Source: RGDT01 sp964630925 (lineage in GTDB: Bacteria > Planctomycetota > Planctomycetia > Gemmatales > Gemmataceae). From it: 64,000 nucleotides of DNA. The stretch is taken from NCBI GenBank assembly GCA_964630925.1, contig CAZVZK010000027.1, positions 16,635 through 80,634 on the forward strand. The letters are read 5' to 3'. A model generated the notes under the pieces. That model made no database searches and was not told the origin of the DNA. It saw nothing but the letters and a program-made list of their open reading frames with translations. Of the stretch, positions 51,769-61,674 are shown in pieces (positions within the stretch are counted from its first letter, which is position 1; every line of letters begins with the position of its first letter). Made by a program: the position numbers and the translations under genes.

Positions 51769-53191
51769 TCAGCGCCCCACGACGCCGGCGATCGGCTTGC
51801 CCGTCGCGACGGCGTGCGGCCTGCCGAGGGGGTCGCGGATCTCGGTGTCGGCGGGCAGGCCGAGCAGGTGGTAGATCGTGGCGGCGAGGTCCTCTGGGGA
51901 GTACGCCTCGCCGCGCGGGTAGGCGCCCTGGCCGTCGGACGCGCCGATGATCTTGCCGGCGGGGATGCCGGCGCCGGCGAGCATGACGGTGTAGCACTGC
52001 GGCCAGTGGTCGCGGCCGTTGGCGGTGGCACCCGCGCCGGAGGTGATCTGGCCGAGCTTGGGGGTGCGGCCGAACTCGCCGAAGAGGACGACGAGGGTCT
52101 CGTCGAGCAGGCCGCGCTCGGCCAGGTCGTCCATGAGGGCGGAGATGGCGCGGTCGAAGGGCGGGCACAGGGAGCGGCGCAGGAGGGGGAAGTGCTGGCG
52201 GTGCGTGTCCCACGCCTGGTCGAGGCGGCGGCCGGTGAAGAGGGTGACGAGGCGGACGCCGGCCTCGATGAGTCGGCGGGCCAGGAGCATGGACTGGCCC
52301 AGATGGGGCATGCCTCCGAACTGACGGGCTTCCAGGACGCGGTCCGATCCGGGGTCGGTGCCGTAGCGCTCGCGGACCCTGGCGGGCTCGCGCGAGAGGT
52401 CGAAGGCGCGGCGGGCCTCGGGGGCGGCGATCATGTCGAACGCCTTTCGTGTGAAGGCGTCGGCGCGGGCGCCGGGGTTGTCGGCGAGCCGGGCGAGGGG
52501 CCTGTCGAGGCGGGCAAGCAGCTCGCCTCTGGAGCGGAGGCGTGCGGCGGGGAGGTCATCACGCGGGCCGAGGCCGGGGAGCCTCCAGCCGGGCAGGCTG
52601 GGGTCGCCGGAGACGAGAGGCTCGCAGGACGGGCCGAGGAAGCCGGAGGACTGCCCGCCGATGTCGTGGCCGTTGTTCGACTGGAATTCGGGGATGTGGA
52701 CGAAGTCGGGGAGGCCGCCGCCGGGGGGGCGCAACTTCGCCAGGACGGAGCCGAAGGGGGGGGAAGTTGGTGGGGGCGTTGGCGATGATGAGTTTGCCGC
52801 CCTCGACGGGGGAGCGGCCGGTGAGGTGGTAGTAGGTGCCGGCGTTGTGGTCGTTGACGGTGTGCCGCATGGAACGGAGCTGGGTGAAGCGGTGGACGTG
52901 GCGGGCGAAGCGGGGGAGCTGGTCGCAGACGTACACGCCGGGGAGTCGCGTGGCGATGGGCTTGAATTCGCCGCGCACCTCGGCGGGGGCGTGCGGCTTC
53001 ATGTCCCAGAGGTCGATGTGCGAGGGGCCTCCCTCCATGAAGATCAGCAGGCACGATTTCGCCCGCGCCGGGGCCTTCGCGGCGAGGAGCTGGGGCAGGG
53101 CGAGGCCGGCGGGCAGCAGCGAGCCGAGCGCCAGCCATTCGCGGCGTGTCGGACGCGCGGACAGGCTTCCGTCACCGGTGATGCCGATCAT
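51769..53191 (-). pseudogene. DUF1501 gene broken by a frameshift in a C8 run
   Basis: A DUF1501 protein in two frames. The first part has a Tat signal (RREWLALGSLLPAG) and SCLLIFMEGGPSHIDLWDMK. At TTCCCCCCCC (plus strand G8 near 52754-52761) the frame shifts; with seven C the reading would continue ANAPTNFPPFGSVLAKLRPP into the second part, which has FGEFGRTPKLGQI and ends TGKPIAGVVGR. Both halves align with the intact DUF1501 at 55071. The family is exported and of unknown function. The frameshift may be a real mutation, phase variation or a sequencing error in the homopolymer. Confidence 0.85.
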
Positions 53192-53292
53192 GGCGTGGCC
53201 TCGGGAGGGGATAGAGACACTGTATCACGGCGACGCCCGGGCTCCAACGGCCTCATACACTGGCCTGATCGCCAATCCCCGGAGTGGCACCC

Positions 53293-55065
53293 GTGCTCCC
53301 TCTCCTCCTCGCGCTCACGCTCGCCGCCGACACGCCGGCACGCAAGCCCAACGTCATCGTCATCCTGGCCGACGACCTCGGCTGGGCCGACCTCGGGTGC
53401 TACGGCAGCAAGTTCCACAAGACGCCGCACCTCGACCGCATGGCGAAGGAGGGCCTGCGTTTCACGCGGTTCTACGCGTCGTGCCCCGTCTGCTCGCCGA
53501 CACGGGCGGCGCTGATGACCGGGAAGTACCCCGCCAGGCTGGGGATCACCGACTGGCTTCCGGGGCGGCCGGACAACCCCAATCAGCCGCTGGCCCGTCC
53601 GAAACTGGTGAACGCCCTCCCGATGGAGGAGATGACCATCGCCGAGCGCTTCAAGGCGGCGGGGTACGCGACGGGGCACATCGGCAAGTGGCACCTGGGC
53701 GGCGAGGGGTTCGGGCCGGAGAAGCAGGGGTTCGACGTGAACATCGCCGGCGACCACACCGGCACGCCGCGCAGCTACTTCGCGCCGTTCCGGAACAAGC
53801 TCGGCGCCATGCCGGGTTTGGAGAAGGCGAAGGAGGGCGAGTACCTCACCGACCGCCTCGCCGACGAGGCGGTCAGGTTCATCGACGCCAACAAGGCCAA
53901 GCCGTTCTTCCTCTACCTGCCGCACTACGGCGTCCATACGCCGATGCGCGGCAAGCCCGACCTCGTCAAGAAGTACCCGGCGGGCGTGGCGCTCGGCAAG
54001 CAGGCCAACGGCATCTACGCGGCCATGCTGGAGAGCCTCGACGAGGCCGTGGGCAAGGTGTTGCAGAAGTTGCGTGATGAGAAGCTCGATAAGGACACCT
54101 ACGTCGTGTTCACCAGCGACAACGGCGGCCTGGCGACTCAGGAAGGCACGAATACGCCGGCGACGTTCAACGGCCCGCTGCGCGAGGGCAAGGGCCACCT
54201 GTATGAGGGCGGCATCCGCGTGCCGCTGATCGTGTGGCGGCCCGACACGGTGGTGTCGGGGGGGACGGGGGCACTGGGGGCGACGCACGACCTTGTGCCG
54301 ACGCTGCTGGAGGCGTGCGGCATCGCGTGCAAGGACAAGCTCGACGGGGTGAGCTTCCTGCCGGCCTTCGCGGGGAAGAACGTGCCCGACCACGACCTCT
54401 ACTGGCACTACCCGCACTACGCCAACCAGGGCAGCCGGCCCGCCGGGGCCGTCCGCGAGGGCTCGTACAAGCTCATTGAGTTCTACGGGGACGGACGCCG
54501 CGAGCTGTTCGACGTCGATAAGGACGCCGGCGAGTCACGCAACCTCGCGGCCAAGGAGCCGGCACGCGTGAAGGCGATGGCGGCGAAGCTGGACGCGTGG
54601 CGCAAGGAGGTCGGCGCCCTCATGCCCACGCCCAACCCCAAGTACCTGCCGAACCCGCAGACGGCGGAGGGCTTCGTGCTGCACGCGCGGACGGCGCGCG
54701 TGCACGGGACGCAGCTCCGCTACGAGCCGCTGCCGCACAAGCTGACGCTCGGGTTCTGGAGCGACGCTGCGGACTACGCGACGTGGGAGCTGACGGCGGC
54801 GAGGCCGGGGCGGTTCACCGTCGAGCTGCTGCAAGGCTGCGGCAAGGGGCAGGGCGGCAGCGAGGCGGAGGTCGAGCTGCTCGGGCAGAAGCTCAAGCAC
54901 ACGGTCAAGGACACCGGCGGGTGGCAGGCGTTCGAGCCGGTGCGCGTCGGCGAGGTCAGCATCGACAAGGCCGGCCGGCACACGCTGACGGTGCGGGCCA
55001 TCAGGAAGAAGGGCGTGGCGGTGATGGACGTGCGCGAGGTGCGCCTGCGTCCGGTGAAGGAGTAG
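53293..55065 (+). CDS. Exported sulfatase (formylglycine type) with C-terminal beta domain
   Basis: Hydrolyses sulfate esters, probably of polysaccharides, in the periplasm. The modification motif C-S-P-T-R (Cys67) would be converted to formylglycine, and metal ligands appear in ILADDLGWADLG. GHIGKWHLGG and FTSDNGG are further family motifs. A C-terminal region of ~110 residues after residue 480 (TWELTAARPGRFTVELLQGC) looks like a carbohydrate-binding or beta-sandwich addition. GTG at 53293 is chosen as GGAG lies 8 bases before it; a GTG at 53284 is possible. A short hydrophobic start serves as signal. It diverges from the frameshifted DUF1501 gene, a frequent partner in planctomycetes. Confidence 0.92.
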   Translation: MLPLLLALTLAADTPARKPNVIVILADDLGWADLGCYGSKFHKTPHLDRMAKEGLRFTRFYASCPVCSPTRAALMTGKYPARLGITDWLPGRPDNPNQPLARPKLVNALPMEEMTIAERFKAAGYATGHIGKWHLGGEGFGPEKQGFDVNIAGDHTGTPRSYFAPFRNKLGAMPGLEKAKEGEYLTDRLADEAVRFIDANKAKPFFLYLPHYGVHTPMRGKPDLVKKYPAGVALGKQANGIYAAMLESLDEAVGKVLQKLRDEKLDKDTYVVFTSDNGGLATQEGTNTPATFNGPLREGKGHLYEGGIRVPLIVWRPDTVVSGGTGALGATHDLVPTLLEACGIACKDKLDGVSFLPAFAGKNVPDHDLYWHYPHYANQGSRPAGAVREGSYKLIEFYGDGRRELFDVDKDAGESRNLAAKEPARVKAMAAKLDAWRKEVGALMPTPNPKYLPNPQTAEGFVLHARTARVHGTQLRYEPLPHKLTLGFWSDAADYATWELTAARPGRFTVELLQGCGKGQGGSEAEVELLGQKLKHTVKDTGGWQAFEPVRVGEVSIDKAGRHTLTVRAIRKKGVAVMDVREVRLRPVKE

Positions 55066-55070
55066 GGCCC

Positions 55071-56414
55071 TCACACCAGCCGCCGGATCACCCTCCCCGT
55101 GCAGATCTGCCAGGGCCGCCCGAGGTGATCCTTCAGGTGCGAGGCGGGGTCGATCCCCATCGCGTGGTACAGCGTGGCATGCACGTCCACGGGGTCCACG
55201 GGGTCGCTCACCGGGTAGGCGGCGATCCGGTCCGACGCCCCGACCACCTGGCCCCCCTTGATGCCGCCGCCCGCCAGCAACACCGACTGGCACAGCCCCC
55301 AGTGATCGCGCCCCGCCTGCCCGTTGATCCTCGGCGTACGCCCGAACTCGCCCATCATGCAGACCGCAACGTCGTCGGCCAGGCCACGCTGCGCCAGATC
55401 CTCCAGGAGGGCGGACACGCCCTGATCGACCATCGGCAGCAGCTCGTCCTTCAGCGCCGGGAAGTGCTCCCTGGTGTGCGTGTCCCAGCCGTCGCAGACC
55501 GTCATCTCGTTGAAATGGACCGCGATCATCGGCACGCCGGCCTCCGCAAGCCGGCGGGCCAGCAGCAGCGCCTTGCCGAAGCGGTGCCCACCGTAGCGTT
55601 CGGCGACGCGGGCCGGCTCGGCGTCGAGCGCGAACGCCTTGCCGCCGCGCGAGCCGGAGAGCTGGATGGCCTGATTTTGGAGCGAGGACAGCGGGCCGGT
55701 GGATGCCGGGCCGCGTCTGCCGACGGCGGACAGGAGGGCGGCGCGGCGGTCCAGGCGTTCGGCCTCGAGGTGGGCCGGCGGGGCGAGGGCGGGGATGGCG
55801 TCGGCGGCGCCGGGCTCGCCGTTGACGCACAGCGGGTCGAGCAGCGGGCCGAGGGAGCCGGCGTTGCCGCCCCGCAGGGGCTGGCGGACACGTTTGAACT
55901 CGCCGCGCAGGCTGCTGCGGACGGCCAGCTCGGGGACGGCGACGTACCCCGGCAGCCCGCCCGGCGCGCCTTTGAGGCGGGCCAGGACGGAGCCGATGTG
56001 CGGGGGGTCGATGCGCCGCGGGGGGCGGACGTCGTTATCCTCGCCGGGCCGCTCGACGGGCCTGCCGGTGAGGGTGTAGTAGATCATGGGCGTGTGGTTG
56101 TGGTTGTTGTGGCTGACCGTGCGGACGAGGGCGTAGCGGTGCGCCAGGCGGGCGAGGCGTGGCAGGTGCTCGCAGATCCGCACGCCGGGGGCCGACGTGG
56201 CGACGGGCCGGAAGGGCCCACGCACCTCGGCGGGGGCGTCGGGCTTGAGGTCGAAGGTGTCGAGCTGCGGCGGCCCGCCCAGCAGATACACGAGGATGCA
56301 AGAGCGGGCGCCGGCCCGGGCCTTGGCGGCACGGGCGGGGAAGCCCCGAGCGGCCAGCAGGAGGCCGCCGAGGCGGAGGAGGTCGCGGCGGCCGAGTGGG
56401 GAGGATGCGAACAT
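55071..56414 (-). CDS. Exported DUF1501 protein
   Basis: A 447-residue intact DUF1501 protein. It has a Tat signal (GRRDLLRLGGLLLAARGF), the early motif SCILVYLLGGPPQLDTFDLK, and the late motif MMGEFGRTPRINGQAGRDHW, features of the alkaline-phosphatase-like DUF1501 family. Role unknown; these genes commonly sit beside DUF1549/1553 or sulfatase genes. It converges with the sulfatase, 5 bases between stops. Confidence 0.93.
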   Translation of the reverse strand: MFASSPLGRRDLLRLGGLLLAARGFPARAAKARAGARSCILVYLLGGPPQLDTFDLKPDAPAEVRGPFRPVATSAPGVRICEHLPRLARLAHRYALVRTVSHNNHNHTPMIYYTLTGRPVERPGEDNDVRPPRRIDPPHIGSVLARLKGAPGGLPGYVAVPELAVRSSLRGEFKRVRQPLRGGNAGSLGPLLDPLCVNGEPGAADAIPALAPPAHLEAERLDRRAALLSAVGRRGPASTGPLSSLQNQAIQLSGSRGGKAFALDAEPARVAERYGGHRFGKALLLARRLAEAGVPMIAVHFNEMTVCDGWDTHTREHFPALKDELLPMVDQGVSALLEDLAQRGLADDVAVCMMGEFGRTPRINGQAGRDHWGLCQSVLLAGGGIKGGQVVGASDRIAAYPVSDPVDPVDVHATLYHAMGIDPASHLKDHLGRPWQICTGRVIRRLV

Positions 56415-56513
56415 GGCGTCACCCGCTGCGCCGATCAGGGCATCAGGTTACTATTGCCCGGAGAGGCCGCAGGCGTCGAGGAGAAAATCCGGCCGAGCTC
56501 CGGGGGTCGCCCG

Positions 56514-57479
56514 TCACCCTGTCGTCACCCGGTGGGCCGGGAGCCTGCTGCCACGGGAAGGACGCCCGGCGGCCAGGGCGAATTGCACGCTGAACAGGCC
56601 GGCCCGGTCCGTCCACACGCGGCCCACTTCCAGACCCGCCCGCCGGCACAGTGACGCGAAACCCGGCAGCGTGTACTTGTGCGAATGCTCGGTGCAGATC
56701 TCCTCGCCGGCGCCGAAGTCGAATCGCCGCCCGCCCACGCGCACCGACTGATCGCGCACGCTCACCAGCCGCATCTCGATGCGTCCGTACCTCTCGTTGA
56801 AGAGCGCCCGGTGCCGCCACGCTGACAGATCGAAGTCGCCGCCCAGCTCGCGATTGATGCGTGCGAGGAGGTTGAGGTTGAACGCCGCCGTCACGCCGCG
56901 GGCGTCGTTGTAAGCCGGCTCCAGCACGTCGCGGCCCTTGCGGAGATCGACGCCGATGAGCAGCGCGTCGGCGATGTCCGCGATGTGCCCCATGATGCGG
57001 CACGCCTCCGCCGGCGCGAAGTTGCCGATGGTCGAGCCGGAGAAGTACACCACCCGCCGCCCCTCGGGGAGCGCGGGCAAGCGGAAGGGCCTCGTGAAGT
57101 CCGCGGCGGCGGGGAGGACGGGGAGGGCTGGGTACTCGCGTGCCAGGGCGGCCGCGCAGCGCAGCAGATGCTCGCGGCTGATGTCCACGGGGACGTAGGC
57201 CGCCGGCGCGTCGAGGGCGTCGAGCAGGAGCCGTGTCTTGACGCTTGAGCCGCTGCCGTACTCGATGAGGACCGCCCCCGGCCCGGCGGCGTCGGCGATG
57301 GCCTGGGCGTTGTCTCGCAGGATGGCGGCCTCGGTGCGCGTGGGGTAGTACTCCTCCAACGTGCAGATCTCATCGAAGAGGGCGCTGCCGCGCTCGTCGT
57401 AGAAGTACTTGCACGGGAGGGTACGCGGCGAGGAGGAGAGCCCGGCCAGCACGTCGCGGAGGAAGGATCGGGAGTCCAT
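56514..57479 (-). CDS. egtD: Histidine N-alpha-methyltransferase EgtD
   Basis: Trimethylates histidine to hercynine with three SAM, the first step of ergothioneine synthesis, in the cytoplasm. The 321-residue length matches the family. SAM-binding IEYGSGSSVKTRLLL lies at residues 72-86, followed by YVPVDISREHLL and the family block FSGSTIGNF. YNDARGVTAAFNLNLL fits the histidine-binding region. The start ATG (57477) overlaps the egtB stop as TGATG, so translation is coupled. Confidence 0.93.
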   Translation of the reverse strand: MDSRSFLRDVLAGLSSSPRTLPCKYFYDERGSALFDEICTLEEYYPTRTEAAILRDNAQAIADAAGPGAVLIEYGSGSSVKTRLLLDALDAPAAYVPVDISREHLLRCAAALAREYPALPVLPAAADFTRPFRLPALPEGRRVVYFSGSTIGNFAPAEACRIMGHIADIADALLIGVDLRKGRDVLEPAYNDARGVTAAFNLNLLARINRELGGDFDLSAWRHRALFNERYGRIEMRLVSVRDQSVRVGGRRFDFGAGEEICTEHSHKYTLPGFASLCRRAGLEVGRVWTDRAGLFSVQFALAAGRPSRGSRLPAHRVTTG

Positions 57480-58603
57480 CAGGGGCCCTCGGCGAGACGG
57501 ATGCCGGTGAGCTGCCAGCGGGTGGCGGGCGGGAAGAAGTTGCGGTAGGTCGGGCGGACGTGCCCCGGAGGGGTGAACGCCGACCCGCCACGCAACACAT
57601 ACTGACCGTTCATGAACTTGCCGTTGTACTCGCCCACCGCGCCAGCGGCGGGCCGGAAGCCGGGGTAGCCCAGGTAGGCGCTCGCCGTCCACTCCCACGC
57701 CCCGCCGGCGTCCGGCGTCGCGTTCTCCCACTCGGCCTCGGTGGGCAGACGGGCGCCGGCCCAGCGGGCGTAGGCGTCGGCCTCGAACAAGCTGACGTGC
57801 GTGACCGGGGCGTGCGGATCGAAGGGCCGCATCCCCGAGAGTGTCATGACCTCGCCGCCGTCCCAGTAGATCGGCCTGTCCCAGCCCTCGCGGTTGACCA
57901 CGTCCCAGCCGTCGGACAGCCACAGCTCGGGCCGGGCGTAGCCGCCGTCGTCGATGAACGCGGCGAACTCGCCGCACGTCACGGGCCGCGACGCGAGGCG
58001 GTACGGCGCGAGGAAGACCGTGTGTCGTGGCGTCTCGTTGTCGAAGCAGAAGCCCGGCCCGGCGTGCCCGATCTGACAGAGCCCGCCGTCATGCTCCCGC
58101 CAGCGGAGCGGCCCCGGATCGGGACGCGGCGGGATGTCGTCGGCCGAGTACGCGGGCCGCAGCGGGTTGGACGCGAAGGCGTGCAGTATGTCGGTGAGGA
58201 TCAGCTCCTGGTGCTGCTGCTCGTGGTGCAGCCCCAGCTCGACGAGGCCCAGCGTGTCCTCGGCGGCCTCCGAGAGGAGGGGCGGGATCCGCTCATCGAC
58301 GTGCCGGCGGTAGGCCATCACCTCCTCGACGCCGGGGCGCGAGAGGAGTTGGCGGCGGGCGCGCGGGATGCGTTCGCCGACGGCCTCATAGTAGGAGTTG
58401 AACAGGTGGGCGTAGCGCGGGTCGAACGGCGGGTGCCCGGCGGGGAGGAGGACGAACGTCTCGAAGAACCAGGTGGTGTGGGCGAGGTGCCACCGCGTCG
58501 GACTGCACTCCGGCATCGACTGGACGCCCATGTCCTCGGCGGAGAGCGGCGCGCAGAGGCGGACGGTTGCCGACCGCACCTCCGCGAAGCGTTCCGCGAG
58601 CAT
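57479..58603 (-). CDS. egtB: Ergothioneine sulfoxide synthase EgtB
   Basis: A non-haem iron enzyme joining hercynine with cysteine or gamma-glutamylcysteine and O2 to form the sulfoxide precursor of ergothioneine. The DinB-like N-terminal part supplies iron ligands: H42 in RWHLAHTTWFFE and H127-x3-H131-x-E133 in HHEQQHQE. The C-terminal formylglycine-generating-like domain has RLPTEAEWENAT and VLRGGSAFTPPGHVRPTYRN. The 374-residue length is slightly short of mycobacterial EgtB. GGAGGCGGAG directly precedes the ATG at 58601. No egtC, egtA or egtE is adjacent. Confidence 0.93.
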   Translation of the reverse strand: MLAERFAEVRSATVRLCAPLSAEDMGVQSMPECSPTRWHLAHTTWFFETFVLLPAGHPPFDPRYAHLFNSYYEAVGERIPRARRQLLSRPGVEEVMAYRRHVDERIPPLLSEAAEDTLGLVELGLHHEQQHQELILTDILHAFASNPLRPAYSADDIPPRPDPGPLRWREHDGGLCQIGHAGPGFCFDNETPRHTVFLAPYRLASRPVTCGEFAAFIDDGGYARPELWLSDGWDVVNREGWDRPIYWDGGEVMTLSGMRPFDPHAPVTHVSLFEADAYARWAGARLPTEAEWENATPDAGGAWEWTASAYLGYPGFRPAAGAVGEYNGKFMNGQYVLRGGSAFTPPGHVRPTYRNFFPPATRWQLTGIRLAEGP

Positions 58604-58728
58604 CTCCGCCTCCGACAGGCCAGGGCACGAATATTCTTAGGGGTGCGGGAGGCGGATTGACCGCCTTCACACAGAATTCGTGACACGCCCATGTCAGCAA
58701 CAGCCATGCCGGCCGGGGGGAGGGCGCC

Positions 58729-59466
58729 GTGGATCTCGACGGGTACTGGGCGCTGGTGGAGAAGGCGCGTCCGAAGAACAACGACGCCGAGCGTCACATC
58801 GCGGCGCTCGAACGCGCCTTGAAGAGGTTGCCGGCCGAGGAGATCGTCTCTTTCGAGAAGGTGAACGCCGGACTCGTCGAAGACGCCTACCGCGCTGACC
58901 TGTGGGACATGGCGTCGGCCAACAACGGCGGCTGCTCGGACGACGGCTTCGCCTACTTCCGATGGTGGCTGGTCGTGCAGGGCCGCGATGTCTACGACCT
59001 GGCGCTCGCCGACCCGCAATCATTGCTCGAGATTAACGCCGGCGACGAGGATCTGGAGGAGGAGGGGTTCGGGTACGTCGCGATGCACGCCTACAAGGAG
59101 GTGACAGGGCGCGAGTGGGATCCCGAGGACCTCGGCCTCATCCCCGGCCGCCGGAGGAAGCTCCGCGGCAGGTTCACCGAGAGCGAGCGCGGCTTCCGTC
59201 GTAAGTACCCAATGGCCGCGCGCCTCCTCGACGCGCCGCCGGAGATCGACCCCGCCTGGCTGCGGTGGGGTCGTGGCACGGTGAAGCGCATCGCCCGCGA
59301 GATCCAGGCTGAGCGGCGCTGGGCCGACCTGCCGGTCCTGGCCGACGCCCTGGAGGACGCCGGCTGCGCCGAGGACTTCCTGCTCGGCCACCTGCGCGAG
59401 GGCCGAAGGCATGCCCGGCACTGCTGGGTGCTCTACCTGCTGCTCCGTCCGGGGAAGCCGGGCTGA
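58729..59466 (+). CDS. DUF4240 protein fused to a TEAEWL-family C-terminal module
   Basis: A 245-residue cytoplasmic protein. Residues 1-~150 look like DUF4240 (MDLDGYWALVEKAR, RWWLVVQGRDVYDLALADPQ, GYVAMHAYKEVTGREWD). Residues ~195-245 (RWADLPVLADALEDAGCAED, then LLGHLREGRRHARHCWVLYL) match the C-terminal block of the TEAEWL proteins at 30917 and 38426. GTG at 58729 is preceded by a GGGGGGAGGG ribosome site. Function unknown; the fusion suggests the C-terminal block is a movable module. Confidence 0.78.
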   Translation: MDLDGYWALVEKARPKNNDAERHIAALERALKRLPAEEIVSFEKVNAGLVEDAYRADLWDMASANNGGCSDDGFAYFRWWLVVQGRDVYDLALADPQSLLEINAGDEDLEEEGFGYVAMHAYKEVTGREWDPEDLGLIPGRRRKLRGRFTESERGFRRKYPMAARLLDAPPEIDPAWLRWGRGTVKRIAREIQAERRWADLPVLADALEDAGCAEDFLLGHLREGRRHARHCWVLYLLLRPGKPG

Positions 59467-59488
59467 GCCCGGCCGAGCCTCGGGCGGC

Positions 59489-61627
59489 TCACTCGACCTC
59501 GCCCCGACGCGGGCCGGCGGCGGGCACCGTGAACAGCACGTCGGCGGAGCCGGTGTTGCCGGCCGCGTCCGTCACCTTCAGCACCAGGACGTACGCACCC
59601 GGCTTCAGCTCGCCCGTCCGGAACTTGAACGACTCGCTCCGGGCGTCGAACAGGCCGTCCGCGGGGAAGACGCCCTCCCAGCGGCGGCCGTTCACTGCGA
59701 ACGACGCCGAGGTCAGACGCACCAATGGGGAGGCCGCCGACGCCTCGATCTTCATGCGCCCGCCGGCCAGGCCGACGGCCCTCAACGTCACCTTCGGGGC
59801 CTCGTGGCAGACGACGAACGGGGCGCTGATGCGCTCGCCGGTCAGGGCCTCGCCTTCGGGGTTATCGGGCGCGTCGGAGGCGACCACCTTGAGGCGGTAC
59901 GTCCCAGACGGCATGCCGGAGGCGTCCCACTCGTGCTCCGCCTTGTCGAGGTCGTCCTCGATCTCGGCCCAGTCGGCCCAGCCGTCCTTTTTCACGAGGA
60001 GGCGGTAACGAAGCTCGTCCTCGTTGGCGTCCGTGGCGGTCCACTTGAACGCGACCTTCTTCGGCGAGGACTGCGGGGCCGCGTCGAGGTCCGGCACCTC
60101 GATTTTCGTCACCTCGGGGGCCTGGTTCGTCGCGGCGTAGCGGACGCTGATGGACTTCAGTGCGGGCGTCGCGGAGGCATCGTCGGTCTTCAGCGTGACG
60201 CGGTATTGCAGATAGCGGCCGGCGGGGGCGGGCACGTTCCCCGGCTCCTTCAGCTCGGCGCCCCAGGCGCTCCACGTATCGTCGGGCTCGCTGACGTTGC
60301 CGGTGCGGACGGACACGCTCACGGACGACTTCGCGGGCGTCTCGGCACGCCAGCGCATCTCGCCCCACTTGCTCACGAGCTTCGAGTCGAGGACCTCCGA
60401 CGTGAGCGTCCCCTCGGCGACGTGCTTCGATTCGAGCGTGTAGACCGCGCCGGGGTCGCCGGTGCCGACGGCCAGGGTTCCGTCCTTCCTCCGCAGCAGG
60501 CACAGGACCTGGCCGTGGTCGAGGCGGGCCAGCTCGGCCTTGTCGCCGTCGGCCTCGCTGGCGGTGAAGAGCTGGCCCTGCATGGCGGTGCCGGCGATCA
60601 GCGCCTTGCCGTCGCGGGCCAGGGCCATCACCAGCACCTTGTCGCGGAACACCTCGCGGACGCCGCCGTCGGGCGCGACGCGCCAGATCGAGTTGTCGCC
60701 CACCGCCGGGGCCGATGGCGCCGATGCGCCGGCCCCCTTGCCCGGCTCCTTCTTGGCGCCGGCTGACTTCGTACCCGAGGCCGCCTTCTCCGGCATCGTG
60801 CTGGCGCGGACGGCCTCGGTGCCGCCGGGGATGTCGAGCTTCGCGGAGGCGGCGCTGGAGCCGCGAGCGCCGGCGCCGCGCCGCTTCGTCGCGCTGGTGC
60901 CGGCGTACAGGACGCCGTCCTCCAGCAGCAGCGAGCGCACCTCCGACTGCGGGGCCTGATAAAGCACCGACGCCTTGCCCGCCGGCGTGATCTTGTAGAC
61001 GCGGCCCGTGCGGTCGGTGCCGGCATATACCACCCCGTCCGGCCCCGTCACGACGCACAGGACGTGATCCTGCTTCGTGTCGTATAGCAGCGAGTGCTTG
61101 CCCTCGGGCGTGACGCGGTAGAGCTTGCCCTCCGGGCCGGTGGCGGCGATCACGTCGCCCGACTTCGGCTCGACGGCGAGGCCCCACACGTACGACGCCG
61201 GCAGCTTGCACAGCACGTCGGCGCTGCCGGCCTTGAGGCGGAGGATCTCGCCCGACGGCCCGGTGCCGGCGTACACGGCCTCCCCGGCCGCCGCGAGCGA
61301 CAGCACCTGCCCGGCCTCGGCCGTGGCGGCGACGGACGCCTTACCTGCGGGGGTGATGCGGAAGACCTTGCCCTCGTCGCCGGTGGCGGCGAAGAGGTTT
61401 CCGCCTGAGTCCTCCGCCAGCGCCCAGACGTGGCCGGCCTCGAGCCTGGCCAGCGGCGTCAGGCGGCGCGAGAGCGTGACGGCCCCCTCATGGGAGACGA
61501 TGGCGCCCTTGAGGGCCGCCTTCTCATGGTCGGCGGACTTGGAGTGGTGCCAGGTCTTGACCTTGGCGCCGCTCGAGACGCCGGCCAGGGCGATCAGGGC
61601 GGCGCTCGCCGCGAGCAGATTTCGCAT
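59489..61627 (-). CDS. Exported beta-propeller with FN3-like C-terminal domains
   Basis: A 712-residue exported protein with signal MRNLLAASAALIALAGVSSGA. Residues ~60-450 form propeller-type repeats (LFAATGDEGKVFRITPAGKA, VYAGTDRTGRVYKITPAGKA, LAVGTGDPGAVYTLESKHVA), interrupted by a low-complexity Ala/Lys/Ser insert of ~75 residues near 245-320. The C-terminal part has beta-sandwich units (RLLVKKDGWADWAEIEDDLD, GAYVLVLKVTDAAGNTGSAD). It probably acts in the periplasm or at the surface as a binding protein. It precedes the S55 protease gene in genomic order; transcription runs from the protease gene into this one, 47 bases apart. Confidence 0.82.
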   Translation of the reverse strand: MRNLLAASAALIALAGVSSGAKVKTWHHSKSADHEKAALKGAIVSHEGAVTLSRRLTPLARLEAGHVWALAEDSGGNLFAATGDEGKVFRITPAGKASVAATAEAGQVLSLAAAGEAVYAGTGPSGEILRLKAGSADVLCKLPASYVWGLAVEPKSGDVIAATGPEGKLYRVTPEGKHSLLYDTKQDHVLCVVTGPDGVVYAGTDRTGRVYKITPAGKASVLYQAPQSEVRSLLLEDGVLYAGTSATKRRGAGARGSSAASAKLDIPGGTEAVRASTMPEKAASGTKSAGAKKEPGKGAGASAPSAPAVGDNSIWRVAPDGGVREVFRDKVLVMALARDGKALIAGTAMQGQLFTASEADGDKAELARLDHGQVLCLLRRKDGTLAVGTGDPGAVYTLESKHVAEGTLTSEVLDSKLVSKWGEMRWRAETPAKSSVSVSVRTGNVSEPDDTWSAWGAELKEPGNVPAPAGRYLQYRVTLKTDDASATPALKSISVRYAATNQAPEVTKIEVPDLDAAPQSSPKKVAFKWTATDANEDELRYRLLVKKDGWADWAEIEDDLDKAEHEWDASGMPSGTYRLKVVASDAPDNPEGEALTGERISAPFVVCHEAPKVTLRAVGLAGGRMKIEASAASPLVRLTSASFAVNGRRWEGVFPADGLFDARSESFKFRTGELKPGAYVLVLKVTDAAGNTGSADVLFTVPAAGPRRGEVE

Positions 61628-61674
61628 GGGGGGCTCCCGCCTGGGGATGGGTCAGAGGGGGGCGAAGGGGTGGG

